DNA of 64,000 nt from Dendronalium phyllosphericum CENA369. GTDB taxonomy: Bacteria; Cyanobacteriota; Cyanobacteriia; Cyanobacteriales; Nostocaceae. The stretch is taken from NCBI RefSeq assembly GCF_016056275.1, contig NZ_JAECZA010000001.1, positions 142,803 through 206,802 of the forward strand, given 5' to 3'. Below are positions 43,774 to 54,700 of the stretch, piece by piece; positions within the stretch are counted from its first letter, which is position 1; each line of letters opens with the position of its first letter. The notes under the pieces were generated by a model. It ran no database searches. It was not told the origin of the DNA and worked only from the letters and a program-made list of their open reading frames with translations. The translations under genes were made by a program, and so were the position numbers.

Positions 43774-44412
43774 TTACTTGTTAGGCTGAGGAGTTAGCCG
43801 CAAATAAGGTTTGATTTCCTCGTAGCCTTTGGGAAATTTCTCTTTTAGAACTTCTGGATCTTTCAGTGAGGGGACAATTACGACATCCTCGCCATCTTTC
43901 CAGTCGGCGGGTGTGGCTACGCTGTAATTATCAGTCAATTGCAGAGAGTCAATCACCCGCAAAAGTTCGTCAAAGTTGCGTCCAGTGCTGGGTGGATAGG
44001 TAAAAGAGAGACGGAGTTTTTTATTAGGGTCGATAACAAAAACCGATCGCACTGTCACAGCTGCGTTGGCATTGGGATGAATCATATCGTAAAGTTCAGA
44101 AACCTTGCGATCTGCATCTGCCAAAATTGGGTAGTTAAGAGTGGTGCTTTGAGTTTCTTCGATGTCTCCCACCCATCCCTTGTGAGATTCTACATCGTCA
44201 ACGCTAAGAGCGATCGCTTTAACGTTGCGCTTGTCAAATTCTGGTTTTAGTTTGGCAACTGTGCCTAATTCTGTCGTGCAAACAGGTGTAAAGTCAGCAG
44301 GGTGAGAAAACAGCACTACCCAGCTGTCACCTGCCCAATCGTAAAAATTTATGTCGCCGTGTGTAGAGGCTTGCGTAAAGTCGGGTACTGTATCACCAAG
44401 ACGGAGAGCCAT
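43774..44412 (-). CDS. 1-Cys peroxiredoxin (Prx6 type)
   Basis: A 212-residue peroxidase reducing H2O2 and organic peroxides. The start at ATG 44412 (MALRLGDTVPDFTQASTHGD, with AGGGA upstream) is chosen over an in-frame ATG 81 bp earlier. The peroxidatic Cys45 is in HPADFTPVCTTELG; SVDDVESHKGW, MIHPNANAAVTVRSVFVIDP and PSTGRNFDELLRVIDSLQLT are Prx6 blocks. There is a long C-terminal arm and no second resolving cysteine in the usual place. Gene stands alone, flanked by repeat arrays. Oxidative-stress regulation is likely but no operator was identified. Confidence 0.93.
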   Translation of the reverse strand: MALRLGDTVPDFTQASTHGDINFYDWAGDSWVVLFSHPADFTPVCTTELGTVAKLKPEFDKRNVKAIALSVDDVESHKGWVGDIEETQSTTLNYPILADADRKVSELYDMIHPNANAAVTVRSVFVIDPNKKLRLSFTYPPSTGRNFDELLRVIDSLQLTDNYSVATPADWKDGEDVVIVPSLKDPEVLKEKFPKGYEEIKPYLRLTPQPNK

Positions 44413-44493
44413 GAGAGATTCCCTGTAGTTACAAAGGCATGTGTCTTCTATTTTGCCATAATGACATAAAACCCCGATTACCCAATCGGGCAT

Positions 44494-44909
44494 GAGCTGT
44501 TTGAAACAAAATTTTAAGTTATCAGCGTTTGTCGAAGGATTACGAACTGATATCGTGTCCGGCTTATCAGACTGCTGAGGGTTGGAGGGAAGGGGTTTTC
44601 GGGTTTTCTACGTAGGTTCCAGAATCATAACTAACTATCCGGACTTGATATGACAGAAGCATAAAAAACCTTGAGCGATCGCCAATTCTAGTTAACAAAA
44701 GAATGAGGGTTTGGGCGGTAATTTTGGGGACTGGCAATCATAGTTGCGATCGCCTACCCGCCCGTCGTAGGCATCGCCTTAACAGTCCACCCAGAATAAA
44801 AAAGTTCTTGAAAAGCTGATTACAAGCTGATTTGGTCAGATTGTACCCTTAAACAAAAATGAAGGACTCTTTAGGCTTCTGGAAAATTCGGTTTACTGAA
44901 GTTAACTAA
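44494..44909. other. Intergenic, no gene seen
   Basis: About 500 bp including the prx leader; two HIP1 sites, a gcgatcgcc/ggcgatgcc-type dyad near 44748-44780, otherwise featureless. Confidence 0.45.
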
Positions 44910-46250
44910 CTACGCTTGCACAATAAAGTCACTAGCAGCCAAAGTTGGCACATTAGAAAAAGTAGCAAATAGACCACCACTGCCGAAGCCGACCGCCGTA
45001 CCATTTTGGTTGTAATACAAAGACCCATTTCTAGAATTGTAAACAATCTTAGCGTTGAGCAATTCTCCAGTTAGTGGGATACCTAGAACATCAAGACCCG
45101 CAATTGCAAAATCATTAGCAGCTAAACTATTACCTGAAGTAGAAGAGAGTACGGTAAAGGTAGTCCTATCAAGTACAATTTTGTCACCTTGGGAGCGATT
45201 GAAGTCGCTGATGCTATCTTGACCGACATCAGCCCTAGCAAATGCACCTTCTGTATCGTAAAGAAAACGGTCGGCACCCGTACCACCAACAAGAACGTCA
45301 TTGCCAGCGCCGCCGATCAGAACATCATTGCCAGCACCACCAGTTAAGCGATCGCTGCCACCACGACCAATTAATCTGTCGTTGCCATTGCCTCCATTGA
45401 GGGAATCATTGCCAGCACCGCCGTCAATACTATCGTTACCATCATTGCCAACCAAATTATTGTTAAATTCATTACCTATAACTCGATCGTTAAAATTAGA
45501 ACCGATCGCGTTTTCAATCACCACGCTGTTAGCAATGGTAAATCCTCCAAAAATGCCCTTGGCGGAAGACACATAACCACCAGCACCAGCCCCGTCTTGA
45601 GCAGTATTGAGGGAGGCATCATTGAGATCGATCGTCACATCAGATTGTGCGCTAATGCCATTAATTGTATCAATCCCACCAGCATCCCAAATACAGGAAT
45701 AACTAGTACCAGATTGGTTGACACTAGGCAAGTAGTATGTATCGTTACCAGTTTTGTAGCTATTATTTTTCCCATAAAGATACTGAATAGCGGCAATATC
45801 AAACGCCATAGGCGTGCTTTGAAGACCGTAGCCTAGTCCACTTTGATTGCCATTCTGACTGTAAAACCCAGGGTTATAGGACATAGTAGTGTAAATACCC
45901 TGGTTCAAGTCCAAGTTTCCTAAACTTCTGAAAGGTGAAGTAACTCCTGGGTAAATTGGCGAACCTCCTCCATTATCATGAGGGTGAGCCAGCCCTAATG
46001 CATGTCCTAGTTCATGAATTGCAACAACAAAGGCAATGCTACCTGGAGTCCCAGCAACACTCCCACCCAGTCCTTCTCGATTAAAATAGCCTATTCCCTG
46101 TCCATCTTCTCCTGGAGGAATGAAAACTCCCAAGGTATCGTCTAACTGAGCATTATTCACGTTATATAAGCCCAGAGTAGCAGATTGCTTATCATCTCCA
46201 ACATTTATAAATTGAATATTAGCAACTGCTGCCCAAGCATCCAGAAGATG
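44910..46250 (-). pseudogene. 5'-truncated serralysin-type (M10) metalloprotease with RTX repeats
   Basis: The frame codes for a serralysin C-terminal two-thirds: zinc site AIHELGHALGLAHPHD (HExxHxxGxxH), Met-turn TTMSYN, then peptidase_M10_C and RTX repeats (GNDSIDGGAGNDSLNGGNGN, GGAGNDVLIGG) and a type I secretion-like end. The frame stays open upstream of the first possible start (GTG 46160) as HLLDAWAAVANIQFINVGDD then KQSATLGLYNV, which is still serralysin sequence, until a TAA at 46251-46253. The normal N-terminal ~80 residues before DAWAAVANI are missing, so the gene was cut at about 46250. Translation from GTG 46160 could give a 416-residue product lacking part of the substrate cleft. 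Confidence 0.75.
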
Positions 46251-46253
46251 TTA

Positions 46254-46403
46254 ATGGTAGTTGCGATTAAATACGGCAAAGACAGCCGCGAATATGAAAT
46301 GGCGGGTGGCGTTCGTAATAGCGATCGCGCCCGTAAAATCAGAGCAAGTCGCTTAAAATCTATTGCCGAAAAAGCATCAGATGAGAATGTTAAAGCTGTT
46401 TAG
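46254..46403 (+). CDS. Short basic protein or fragment at the M10 junction
   Basis: From ATG 46254: MVVAIKYGKDSREYEMAGGV then RNSDRARKIRASRLKSIAEK and ASDENVKAV, 49 residues. Composition (RARKIRASRLK) looks coding. It begins exactly where the truncated protease frame ends on the other strand, so it may be the 3' part of a gene joined here by rearrangement. No ribosome site and no family recognised. Confidence 0.4.
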   Translation: MVVAIKYGKDSREYEMAGGVRNSDRARKIRASRLKSIAEKASDENVKAV

Positions 46404-46513
46404 TGGTTCATACCGTTGGGAGCATCCTGTTTTGGCGAATCGCCCTTGTACCAATTCGTAATTAAGAAAGTCCTATTTAGTCTAAGTTCCTGGATTTGGA
46501 TCTGTACTGTATA

Positions 46514-47095
46514 ATGACTCTTGCTCCTTGGCGAAGTGCGATCGCCCATGCTCTCCATCGCAACCGGAGTCTTGTTTATGCCCGTTACTTACAACTGGCA
46601 ACAGTACGGGCAAACGGTCGTCCTGCCAATCGAACTGTAGTTTTTCGCGGTTTTTTAGAAGATACTAACCAGCTAAAATTTGTTATAGATAGCCGTAGCG
46701 AAAAAGTAGACCAGATACAGCAACAACCTTGGGCAGAGATTTGCTGGTACTTCCCCAATACACGAGAACAGTTTCGCATCAATGGCTATTTAACTTTAGT
46801 AGAAAATAGCGATCGCTCTACTTTACAACAAGCCCGTATAGCAAGCTGGCAAGAACTGAGCGATGCAGGTCGTATACAGTTTGCTTGGCCTCATCCTGGT
46901 AAACCCAGAGTCGAAGCGCCAGCAGCATTTGCACCGCCAGCCCCCAACCCAATGGAACCAGCACCAAATTTTTGCCTACTGCTACTTGACCCAATACAGG
47001 TAGACCACTTGGAATTGCGAGGCGAACCACAAAATCGCTGGCTTTACTCCCGTGACAATAACCAAGAGTGGTCTAGCCAAGAAATTAACCCCTGA
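46514..47095 (+). CDS. Pyridoxamine-phosphate-oxidase-like FMN protein (Npun_F5749-type)
   Basis: A 193-residue split-barrel flavoprotein. ATG 46514 (MTLAPWRSAIAHALHRNRSL) is preferred over an in-frame ATG at 46496. Motifs: YLQLATVRANGRPANRTVVF, RSEKVDQIQQQPWAEICWYF and QFRINGYLTLV, the FMN-binding PPOX pattern; the segment WPHPGKPR followed by a Pro/Ala-rich stretch before LLLLDPIQVDHLELRG is characteristic of the cyanobacterial subgroup. Whether it oxidises PNP/PMP to PLP or another substrate is not clear. Single gene. Confidence 0.8.
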   Translation: MTLAPWRSAIAHALHRNRSLVYARYLQLATVRANGRPANRTVVFRGFLEDTNQLKFVIDSRSEKVDQIQQQPWAEICWYFPNTREQFRINGYLTLVENSDRSTLQQARIASWQELSDAGRIQFAWPHPGKPRVEAPAAFAPPAPNPMEPAPNFCLLLLDPIQVDHLELRGEPQNRWLYSRDNNQEWSSQEINP

Positions 47096-47266
47096 TATCA
47101 TGTGCGGTTGAAGACTTATTATTAGGACTGACACGGGGACGCGGGGACACGGAGACGCGGGGACACGGAGATTATGGTTGATGCAAATTCCAAAATCATC
47201 ATACCGGGAAACCCGTCCACCGCACTGGCTCCCCTACCTTAATATTTACTCAGCACCCTTTTGTAC

Positions 47267-47321
47267 AGACGCGCTTAATCGCGTCTCTCAGCACTCAGCA
47301 CTCAGCACTAAGAACTCAGCA
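47267..47321. repeat. Dispersed palindrome plus STRR array beside cysE
   Basis: AGACGCGCTTAATCGCGTCT (47267-47286; one mismatch in the dyad) followed without gap by five ctcagca-type heptamers (47287-47321) that end at the cysE stop codon. The two repeat families are fused here. Confidence 0.8.
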
Positions 47322-48086
47322 CTAAATACCCGCACCATCTAGAAACTGCTGTATTGCCTTATCTCTAAGACTACACACAGGAGCCTCTTGCGATAGTTCG
47401 CCTTCTTTAGTAGCTATAGAACCTACTAATACAGGAGTTTTTTCCGGAGAATTTAGGCGCTGTAGATTTTCTATTTGTTGTTCTAGCAACTCAATGCGGT
47501 CAACTAAAGCGCGAATTACCTCAGCTTCCGAGTCTGGTAAGTTGTTGTGTTCTAGGGGAGCAACCCGCACTCCAGAACGATAGATAATGCGACCGGGAAC
47601 ACCTACCACCGTACAACTAGAAGGCACATCTCTCAGAACAACTGAACCCGCACCGATACGGACATTGTTGCCAATTTGGATATTTCCTAGTACCTTTGCT
47701 CCAGCCCCAACTACAACATTTTCACCCAAGGTTGGATGGCGCTTGCCGCATTCTTTACCAGTTCCTCCAAGGGTCACACCTTGATAAATTAGTGCATAAT
47801 CACCCACGATCGCAGTTTCACCAATGACCACACCCATGCCGTGGTCGATGAACACACCATACCCAATTGTTGCGCCTGGGTGGATTTCAATTCCAGTCAA
47901 AAACCGAGCTATGTGAGAAATCAGACGAGGGATAAAGGGAAGACCAATATCGTACAGCCAGTGAGCTAGCCTATGGAATAGCAGGGCTTGTAAACCGGGG
48001 TAACAAAACAAGACCTCCAACCAATTACGGGCAGCTGGGTCGCGTTCAAAGATGATACGAAAGTCAGCAAGGAGTGTAGATAGCAC
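47322..48086 (-). CDS. cysE: Serine O-acetyltransferase
   Basis: A 254-residue enzyme making O-acetylserine for cysteine synthesis. The N-terminal helical domain ([32 protein letters not shown]) is followed by the left-handed beta-helix of hexapeptide repeats: [60 protein letters not shown]. The HGMG histidine is catalytic. The C-terminal ~50 residues after APLEHNNLP are a helical extension; the last residues (FLDGAGI) end in Ile, as in CysE tails that bind the cysteine synthase active site. ATG at 48086. An STRR array abuts its stop. Confidence 0.94.
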   Translation of the reverse strand: MLSTLLADFRIIFERDPAARNWLEVLFCYPGLQALLFHRLAHWLYDIGLPFIPRLISHIARFLTGIEIHPGATIGYGVFIDHGMGVVIGETAIVGDYALIYQGVTLGGTGKECGKRHPTLGENVVVGAGAKVLGNIQIGNNVRIGAGSVVLRDVPSSCTVVGVPGRIIYRSGVRVAPLEHNNLPDSEAEVIRALVDRIELLEQQIENLQRLNSPEKTPVLVGSIATKEGELSQEAPVCSLRDKAIQQFLDGAGI

Positions 48087-48990
48087 GAGATAGTACCCTC
48101 GGAAAGCAAAACAAGCTACTCTCCCATTTTATCGCCCCAAGTGTTATCTCTGGAATGGTTCACTAGGTATTGGTTAAGTTAAAAACCTGCTTCACATTAA
48201 CTTTAATTGACTACTGGTCTAGTAAGACTGTCTTATTTGGCAAACAAGATGCTTGCTCTACAAGAAAATTTATCTAAACAATCGGGTCTAAAACCTCGCT
48301 TTTTAAGGCGAAAAGTTTTTGTCACGGGGTATAAATCCTCGTGACAAAAACGGCCTCCTGCCTCCTGCCTTCTGCCTTCGTTAACAAAACAGAATTTAGG
48401 AGTCAGCAGCCAGAAAAATTTTATCTTTGATATCTGCAATCACCGAGGGTTAAAGCAGTTTAAGCATAGTAGTTGTTGACCGCTGACAGTCAACAGTCAA
48501 CTTTAGTCAATAGACCTATGAGCAAAAGTAACTTTTGCGCTCCTATGGCAAAAGGAGAAAGGGTAAAGGTAAAAGGTTTTTTCTTATTCCTTTCCCCCTT
48601 ACCTCTTAGCCTTTTCCCGACTTCTGCAAGAAGTCCAATGTGCAATTTCAAAGCGTAACAGTTTATCTAAAAGTAAATCAAATGCAGCTGGTAAGCTAAT
48701 AATTATTCAAATTGCATCCCCCGAAGTTGCTCCACTTGGGCAAAGCCCAAGACCGCACTTCTCTCCGCACGCAACTTCTCTCCGCGTCTCCCCTTCTCCA
48801 CATCCCCGCGTCTTTCTAGATTAGCTTATGCCTACCTCAAGTACAATTGGAGCGTTGGTAGGTATGGCAATTAATTAATAATTTATATTAATCAAAAATT
48901 TTACGCAAATGTTAAAATACTACCTTAGTATAAGGATAAAAAATTAATCTATTTTGTTATTTTCTTAGTTAAATATTTGCTCTATATAAT
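48087..48990. other. Intergenic repeats, no gene
   Basis: Contains cctgcctcctgcctt units (48356-48377), the second copy of the tgacagt/gtcaac element with a purine/pyrimidine insert (48465-48675), and an AT-rich 150 bp before the next gene. gtctccccttctcc-type tracts (48796-48806) recur at 51043-51052. Confidence 0.5.
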
Positions 48991-51009
48991 ATGAAGCCGC
49001 TTGGTAAAGTTTTACAACAGGCCGACCTAATTTCGTCCGAACAGGTAGAAATAGCTCTCAAAGAGCAGGCACAAAGTGCTGGCTTGCGGCTTGGTGAAAT
49101 TTTAGTCTCGCATGGATGGCTTAAACAAGAAACGGCTGATTTTTTCTCTCAGGATTGGCCAGCTTTACAGAAGCAGGCACAAAAACAGCCTTTAGATAAA
49201 TATTTAGAAGCAGCTGGGCTGTTAAATGAGTACCAAATCAGAACTCTCCTAGCCGAACAATCACTGCAAAGCCTTCGTTTTGAGGAATTAGCCGTACTTA
49301 AAGGTTGGTTAAAACCTACTACAATGAAATTTTTACTGGAGTATCTTGCTCCCGCATCTCAATTGCACCAGCATATCTGGCAGCAACAAGTACCTCCAAA
49401 ACATAAAATTTTAGCGCCGATAGAACAATTAGAATTGAAAATGGTCGTGCCACAGCAGAACAATTTAAAAAGCTCGAACCCTAGCGAGCAATCGGTTTTA
49501 GAACCTAATTCGGTTCAGTTAGAATCACCAAGTTTAAAACTGTTTAGCAGCAACACCATCGAAATATTCAAACTGAATGAAAAAGCTAGCCGTCCGGAAG
49601 CCTTGCAGGCAGAAATATCATCCTGGACAGGCGATCAACCGCTTCTGACTCAAAAGCTGTATCAATTGCTGGCATCAGAAGCTTTTATTGAGGCAAATGC
49701 AGAAGCAGCAACAGTGCAACAGCTAGTCCAAACCCACTTGATTAATGATTGGGAAACTCAACTAGCAGCCGAACATTTACAAGGTGTAAAAGATAGTATT
49801 ATTCACAATCATTTTTGCGACCCGTTATTGCTGTTAGAACTTTACGAGGAAGTTTTACAACAGGGGGAAGTTTCCACCGATAACAGTCCCGAACAATTAG
49901 AACTGTTGCGTTTGGGATTGGTAAAGCAACAACAAGACAAGCTGAAAGTAGGAAACCGTATTTACCAATCAGTTTTCGATCGCGAGTGGGTAAAGCAGGA
50001 ATTAGAGAAAATACTTCGCCCCTCCATGGCAGAAACAGCTATATATAATCTCACCCCATCAGCTCATACTTTTAATCTCAGTAATACCATTGCTCCATTT
50101 AAATTGAGAGTTGGTAAACGATTTTGGATTTTGCTAGCAATAGCTGGCTTGATGCTGTGTGGTTCTGGCTTGATGGTCTTAGGTTTCAGCGTCTTTAAAT
50201 GGCTACAAATAGAAACAATTTTTAAACGAGGAAACATACTGTTGTACCAAGGAGAATATCAACAAGCGATCGCAAAATACGACAATATTTTAAGAATTGA
50301 CAGCAACTACTATCAAGCTTGGACTAACCGAGGCTATGCACTAGCTAGACTCAAAGACTATAACCAAATGCTGGAATCCTGCAAGACAGCGGCTATCATT
50401 AACCCAGAAGCAGCTGTTTATGCCTGGAATTGCCAAGGAGAAGCCCTATACAATCTCAAACAATATAATCAGGCGCTCGTGGCTTTTGATAAAGCAATTA
50501 CACTCAATTCCGAAGACCCTGTATTCTGGATTAATAAAACCGAAGCATTAATAGCACTCAAACAACCAGACACAGCCCTGAGTGCTGTCGGTCAAGCAAT
50601 TGGACTTTTAAAAAAGGAAGTCGAACATCAAGATGCAAGTGTCAAAGAGTTAGCCGTTGCTTTTAGCTATCAAGCGAAAGCGTTATTGCAAAAACAAGAA
50701 TACGAATCAGCACTAACAGCCTACAATCAGGCATTAAAATACGATCCCAACTATTTTGTGGCTTTGCGAGGTAAAGGAATCGCCATGCAAGGCCTAAAGC
50801 AAGACGATCGAGCGATCGCTCAATTTTATTCTGTTTTAGAACGTCCCCAGCTAAATAATAATCAAAAAGCCGAGTCTTGGTATTATTTAGGACTGAGCCT
50901 GTGTGAATTCCGCAAACCTGACAAAGCGATCGCAGCTTTTGACCGAGCTTTGCACCTCAAACCCAATTATCAAGCCGCAGAACTAGGTAAAAAAGCTTGC
51001 CTCAAATAA
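48991..51009 (+). CDS. Membrane TPR protein with tandem GspE-N-like domains
   Basis: A 672-residue protein. Residues 1-50 (KPLGKVLQQADLISSEQVEI, GLRLGEILVSHGWLKQETAD) and 66-115 (PLDKYLEAAGLLNEYQIRTL, LRFEELAVLKGWLKPTTMKF) are two copies of the LG.LL...LIS..Q...AL pattern found at the N-terminus of GspE/PilB ATPases. The middle (about 205-350) is helical, winged-helix-like. One transmembrane helix is at about 376-402. Then about six TPRs (ILLYQGEYQQAIAKYDNILR, ALVAFDKAITLNSEDPVFWI). It looks like a membrane-tethered scaffold, perhaps for pilus or secretion machinery; no such genes are adjacent. No obvious ribosome site. Confidence 0.7.
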   Translation: MKPLGKVLQQADLISSEQVEIALKEQAQSAGLRLGEILVSHGWLKQETADFFSQDWPALQKQAQKQPLDKYLEAAGLLNEYQIRTLLAEQSLQSLRFEELAVLKGWLKPTTMKFLLEYLAPASQLHQHIWQQQVPPKHKILAPIEQLELKMVVPQQNNLKSSNPSEQSVLEPNSVQLESPSLKLFSSNTIEIFKLNEKASRPEALQAEISSWTGDQPLLTQKLYQLLASEAFIEANAEAATVQQLVQTHLINDWETQLAAEHLQGVKDSIIHNHFCDPLLLLELYEEVLQQGEVSTDNSPEQLELLRLGLVKQQQDKLKVGNRIYQSVFDREWVKQELEKILRPSMAETAIYNLTPSAHTFNLSNTIAPFKLRVGKRFWILLAIAGLMLCGSGLMVLGFSVFKWLQIETIFKRGNILLYQGEYQQAIAKYDNILRIDSNYYQAWTNRGYALARLKDYNQMLESCKTAAIINPEAAVYAWNCQGEALYNLKQYNQALVAFDKAITLNSEDPVFWINKTEALIALKQPDTALSAVGQAIGLLKKEVEHQDASVKELAVAFSYQAKALLQKQEYESALTAYNQALKYDPNYFVALRGKGIAMQGLKQDDRAIAQFYSVLERPQLNNNQKAESWYYLGLSLCEFRKPDKAIAAFDRALHLKPNYQAAELGKKACLK

Positions 51010-51103
51010 GCTAATAATCATTCAAATTGCATCTTTGCGTCTCCCCTTCTCCTTTATCCCCGCGTCTTTCTAAAGCAAAGGATTGTGCAACTTAAAGGCT
51101 CTA

Positions 51104-51622
51104 TTATGGCCACGGCCACCAAGAAGGTTTGGTATCAGTGTAAGTACGGCTAATAGTCCGCACATCGGGAGGCTGTGCTTGTTTAAAATCGCTACCCAGC
51201 ATTTCGTATAAAGCTTGAGAAGGATTATTCGTTGGGTTAAAAGTAAATAAAACTTGGGCGCTGTAATGATTGCAACCTACACCCCGACGCTCTATAGCAC
51301 AGACAACAGGGCGATCGTTAAGCTTGTCAGTGGTCAAATACTTATAATCGCCTGTATCGTAGGCCATTTGTAAACTTTTAGCTGCATTCTGACAGTCCTG
51401 CACTGCTTCGGCGGCTGAGAAATATTTCGGCAGAAAGTTAAAAATCGGGTAATTTCTGACTTTATCTAGAACCAAAGTCACAATCACCGTTGGCATACTG
51501 GCATTAGTTTGACAGCTAACTTGCACGTTACCAGCCACACTGGGCGCAGATAGTCCTGCCATAGCACCCAAAGTTAATATTGGCAATATCCCCACATTTA
51601 CCCAAGACTGCCACTTGTTCAT
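51104..51622 (-). CDS. COP23-domain exported protein
   Basis: A 172-residue protein starting MNKWQSWVNVGILPILTLGA, a signal peptide with probable cleavage after SVAG. A strong AGGGGG precedes this ATG; an in-frame ATG 51 bp upstream is less likely. The mature part VQVSCQTNASMPTVIVTLVL, AAEAVQDCQNAAKSLQMAYD, DRPVVCAIERRGVGCNHYSA and VLFTFNPTNNPSQALYEML is the pattern of the circadian oscillating protein COP23 family, with paired cysteines. Biochemical role unknown; exported or membrane-associated in cyanobacteria. Tail-to-tail with the TPR gene. Confidence 0.8.
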   Translation of the reverse strand: MNKWQSWVNVGILPILTLGAMAGLSAPSVAGNVQVSCQTNASMPTVIVTLVLDKVRNYPIFNFLPKYFSAAEAVQDCQNAAKSLQMAYDTGDYKYLTTDKLNDRPVVCAIERRGVGCNHYSAQVLFTFNPTNNPSQALYEMLGSDFKQAQPPDVRTISRTYTDTKPSWWPWP

Positions 51623-51762
51623 ATTACTTAACCCCCTTTGTTGACCAAAATTTCGCCTTGAATATAGACTCAATATTATTATTATTTTTAGTTGAATTTA
51701 CTTAAATTAGATTAAACAAACCTCAGCTAAGTTCCCAATGGGGTTTCTTTTTCCTTGTTAAA

Positions 51763-54700
51763 ATGAAACAATTCTTGAGCAAAATTTTAATTATCAGCAG
51801 TGCTTACATCTGCTCCTTGATTGCTAGCGTCCCTGCCTTAGCACAAATTTCTTCAGATAACACCCTTCCAAGCAATGTTAGTCAATCTGGTAACATCTTT
51901 GAAATTACCGGAGGGGCACAAGTTGGTAGCAACCTTTTCCATAGCTTTCGAGAATTTTCTGTGCCTACTGGTGGCGAAGCTTTTTTTAATAACACTAGTA
52001 ACTTAAGCAACATTACTAACATCATTAGTCGGGTAACAGGTGGGGCAATTTCTAATATTGACGGCTTAATTAGAGAAAACTACGGTGCTAATTTTATCCT
52101 GATCAATCCTAGTGGTATTAACTTTGGTGCTAATGCCCAACTCAATATTGGTGGTTCGTTTTTAGCAAGTACGGCTAATAGTCTCAAATTTGCTGATGGC
52201 GCAGAATTTAGCGCCACTGACACTTCAGTTTCCCCTTTATTAACAGTTAGCGTACCAATTGGCTTGCAATTTGGGCAGAATCCGCAACCGATTCGCGTCC
52301 AAGGTCAAGGACATAACATTAGTTTGCAAAGTTCCATCTCACCTTTAATTAGGGGAAACACCACCGGACTGAAGGTACAGCCAGGCAATACCCTAGCCTT
52401 GGTAGGCGGAGGAATTATCTCAGAAGGGGGAACGCTGACAGCCGAAGGCGGACGCATTGATTTAGGAAGTGTCGCAGGAGGTTTAGTAAGTCTAAATCCC
52501 AATACCCAAGGGTGGAATTTAAGTTATCAAGGAGTGACAAACTTTCAAAATATCGCCCTCTCACAAAAGGCATTAGTAGATACTAGCGGTGCGGGTAGTG
52601 GCTCAATTCAGTTGCAGGGGCGCAACATTTCCATCGGTGATGGTTCACTCGCATTAATTCAAACCCAAGGAGCGCAATCGGCAGGTAATATTAACGTCAA
52701 TGCCTCTGAATCCTTGTCCTTGGCGGGAACTACAGCAGATGGAAAAATTGCTAGCAGCTTATCTACAGAAACTATTGGCGCTGGCAAAAGTGGAGATATT
52801 ACCGTTACCACCCCTAATTTATTGATTCGGGATGGAGCAGCTGTATCTACAGCCACTTACACAGCTGCTCCGGCTGGAAATATTAATTTACAAGTGCCAA
52901 ATTCCTTAGAGATGTCTGGCAAAAGTCAGATATCTAGTAACAATTTGGGTACGGGGGCAGGTGGAAACTTGACAATTGACACTGGTAAATTAATTATCGG
53001 CGATCGCTCGTTCTTATCTACGGCAACTTTTGCTAATGGTCGGGGAGGAAATATTGATATAACTGCTAACTCAGTAGAGATGTCAGGAACTGGATTTGAA
53101 GAGTTTCAAAAGACTTTTCAAGTCGGAGCGCTCTTCGGGACGCTAACCCCAACTGACCGGGGAACGGGTATATTCCTTGAGAGTGCGGGTGCAGGTAATT
53201 CAGGCAATCTCAATCTTAATACTTCTTCCCTGATAATGGGCAACGGCGCAGTCATATTCAGCCCGACATTTACTCAAGGAGCAGGAGGAAATGTCAACGT
53301 CAGGGCTAGCGATTTAGTGCAATTGAGTGGCTCTGCAATTCAAACAGGAACTAGTCGGGGTAGTACTGGTACAGGTGGTTATATCGCCATTGATACCAAA
53401 CAATTAAATTTGCAAGATGGCGCGACTCTGATCAGTGCTACTTTAGGAAATGGTGCAGGCGGCAATGTCGAAATTAAAAGCGATAACGTCCAAATACAAA
53501 GAACCCCACCGAAAGCCGCTCTTTTAACTGGCATCTACACTAATACTACCTTCGGTATGGGAAAGGGCGGCGACCTGAAAATTGACACAGGCAACCTGAA
53601 TGCACGAGACGCGGTAATCGCCAGTAATACAGGCGCTTCCTTACCAACTGGCGTTATTCCATTCGGCGGGCCGGGAGGAAATGTAGTCGTCAATGCCCGC
53701 GGCTCTGTAGAAATAGCTGGCGTTCAACCCGATCCCAGGTTCCCCAGTGGTTTGGGTACTACAAGTTATAGCCCCTCTCGTTCGGGAAACTTGACGGTTT
53801 CGACAAAGAAGTTGATTCTCAGTGAAGGTGCAGATGCATCAGCAGCTACTATCGGTGCTGGACAAGGGGGAACCTTAACTGTTTATGCTTCCGATTCTGT
53901 AGAACTGAGTGGAACTACCATCGGTAACTTAACTTTAGGTGGCTTATCTGCTGCTGCTGGTCGTCTTAACCTTCCAAACATTAAAGCAACAGGTGCTTCT
54001 GGCGACATCAAGGTTTTTACAGACAAGTTGACTATTCAAAATGGCGCAAAAATTAACGTAGAAAGTTTAGGTACGGGAAATGCTGGGAATTTGCAAGTCG
54101 TAGCTAACTCAATTTTGTTAGATAATCAAGGAGCCATATCTGCTGCTACCACATCTGGGGAAGGCGGTAACATCTCGCTACAAACGGATTCCTTACTCTT
54201 ACGCCATAACAGTCAGATATCTGCCACTGCTGCTGGCAGTGGTAACGGAGGCAACATCGATATTACTGGCTTTAGTCTTGCCAACTTTGTGACGCTGTTA
54301 GAAAGCAGTAAGATTACCGCCGATGCTGTCGAGGGTAGGGGAGGAAATATCAACATCAACACGAGAGGATTGTTTCGATGTGCGACTTGCCAGATTACTG
54401 CTAGTTCTCAGCTGGGAATTGCCGGACAAGTCAGCATCACAACACCAGAAGCAGAAAACAACTTTGAAATTGTCGATTTACCTCAAGAAGTAGCCAAACC
54501 CGAACAAGTAGTTGCTCAAGCTTGTCGAGCAGTAGCAAGACAAAATCGCAGCGAATTTACCATCACCGGACGCGGAGGATTGCCGCCAAGACCGAGCGAA
54601 CAGCTCAGTAGTGGCGCTTTAATCAGTTTCGATCCGGCCGTGCCTAGCGCTGCCACCCAGGAGAATAATACTTCTCAACTACCACCCGCAGCACGAGGTT

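Noticed and set aside
45301..45576. 91-codon plus-strand ORF rich in PAPP/SLP repeats
   Set aside because: Exact antisense of the RTX GGxGxD repeats in the M10 pseudogene.
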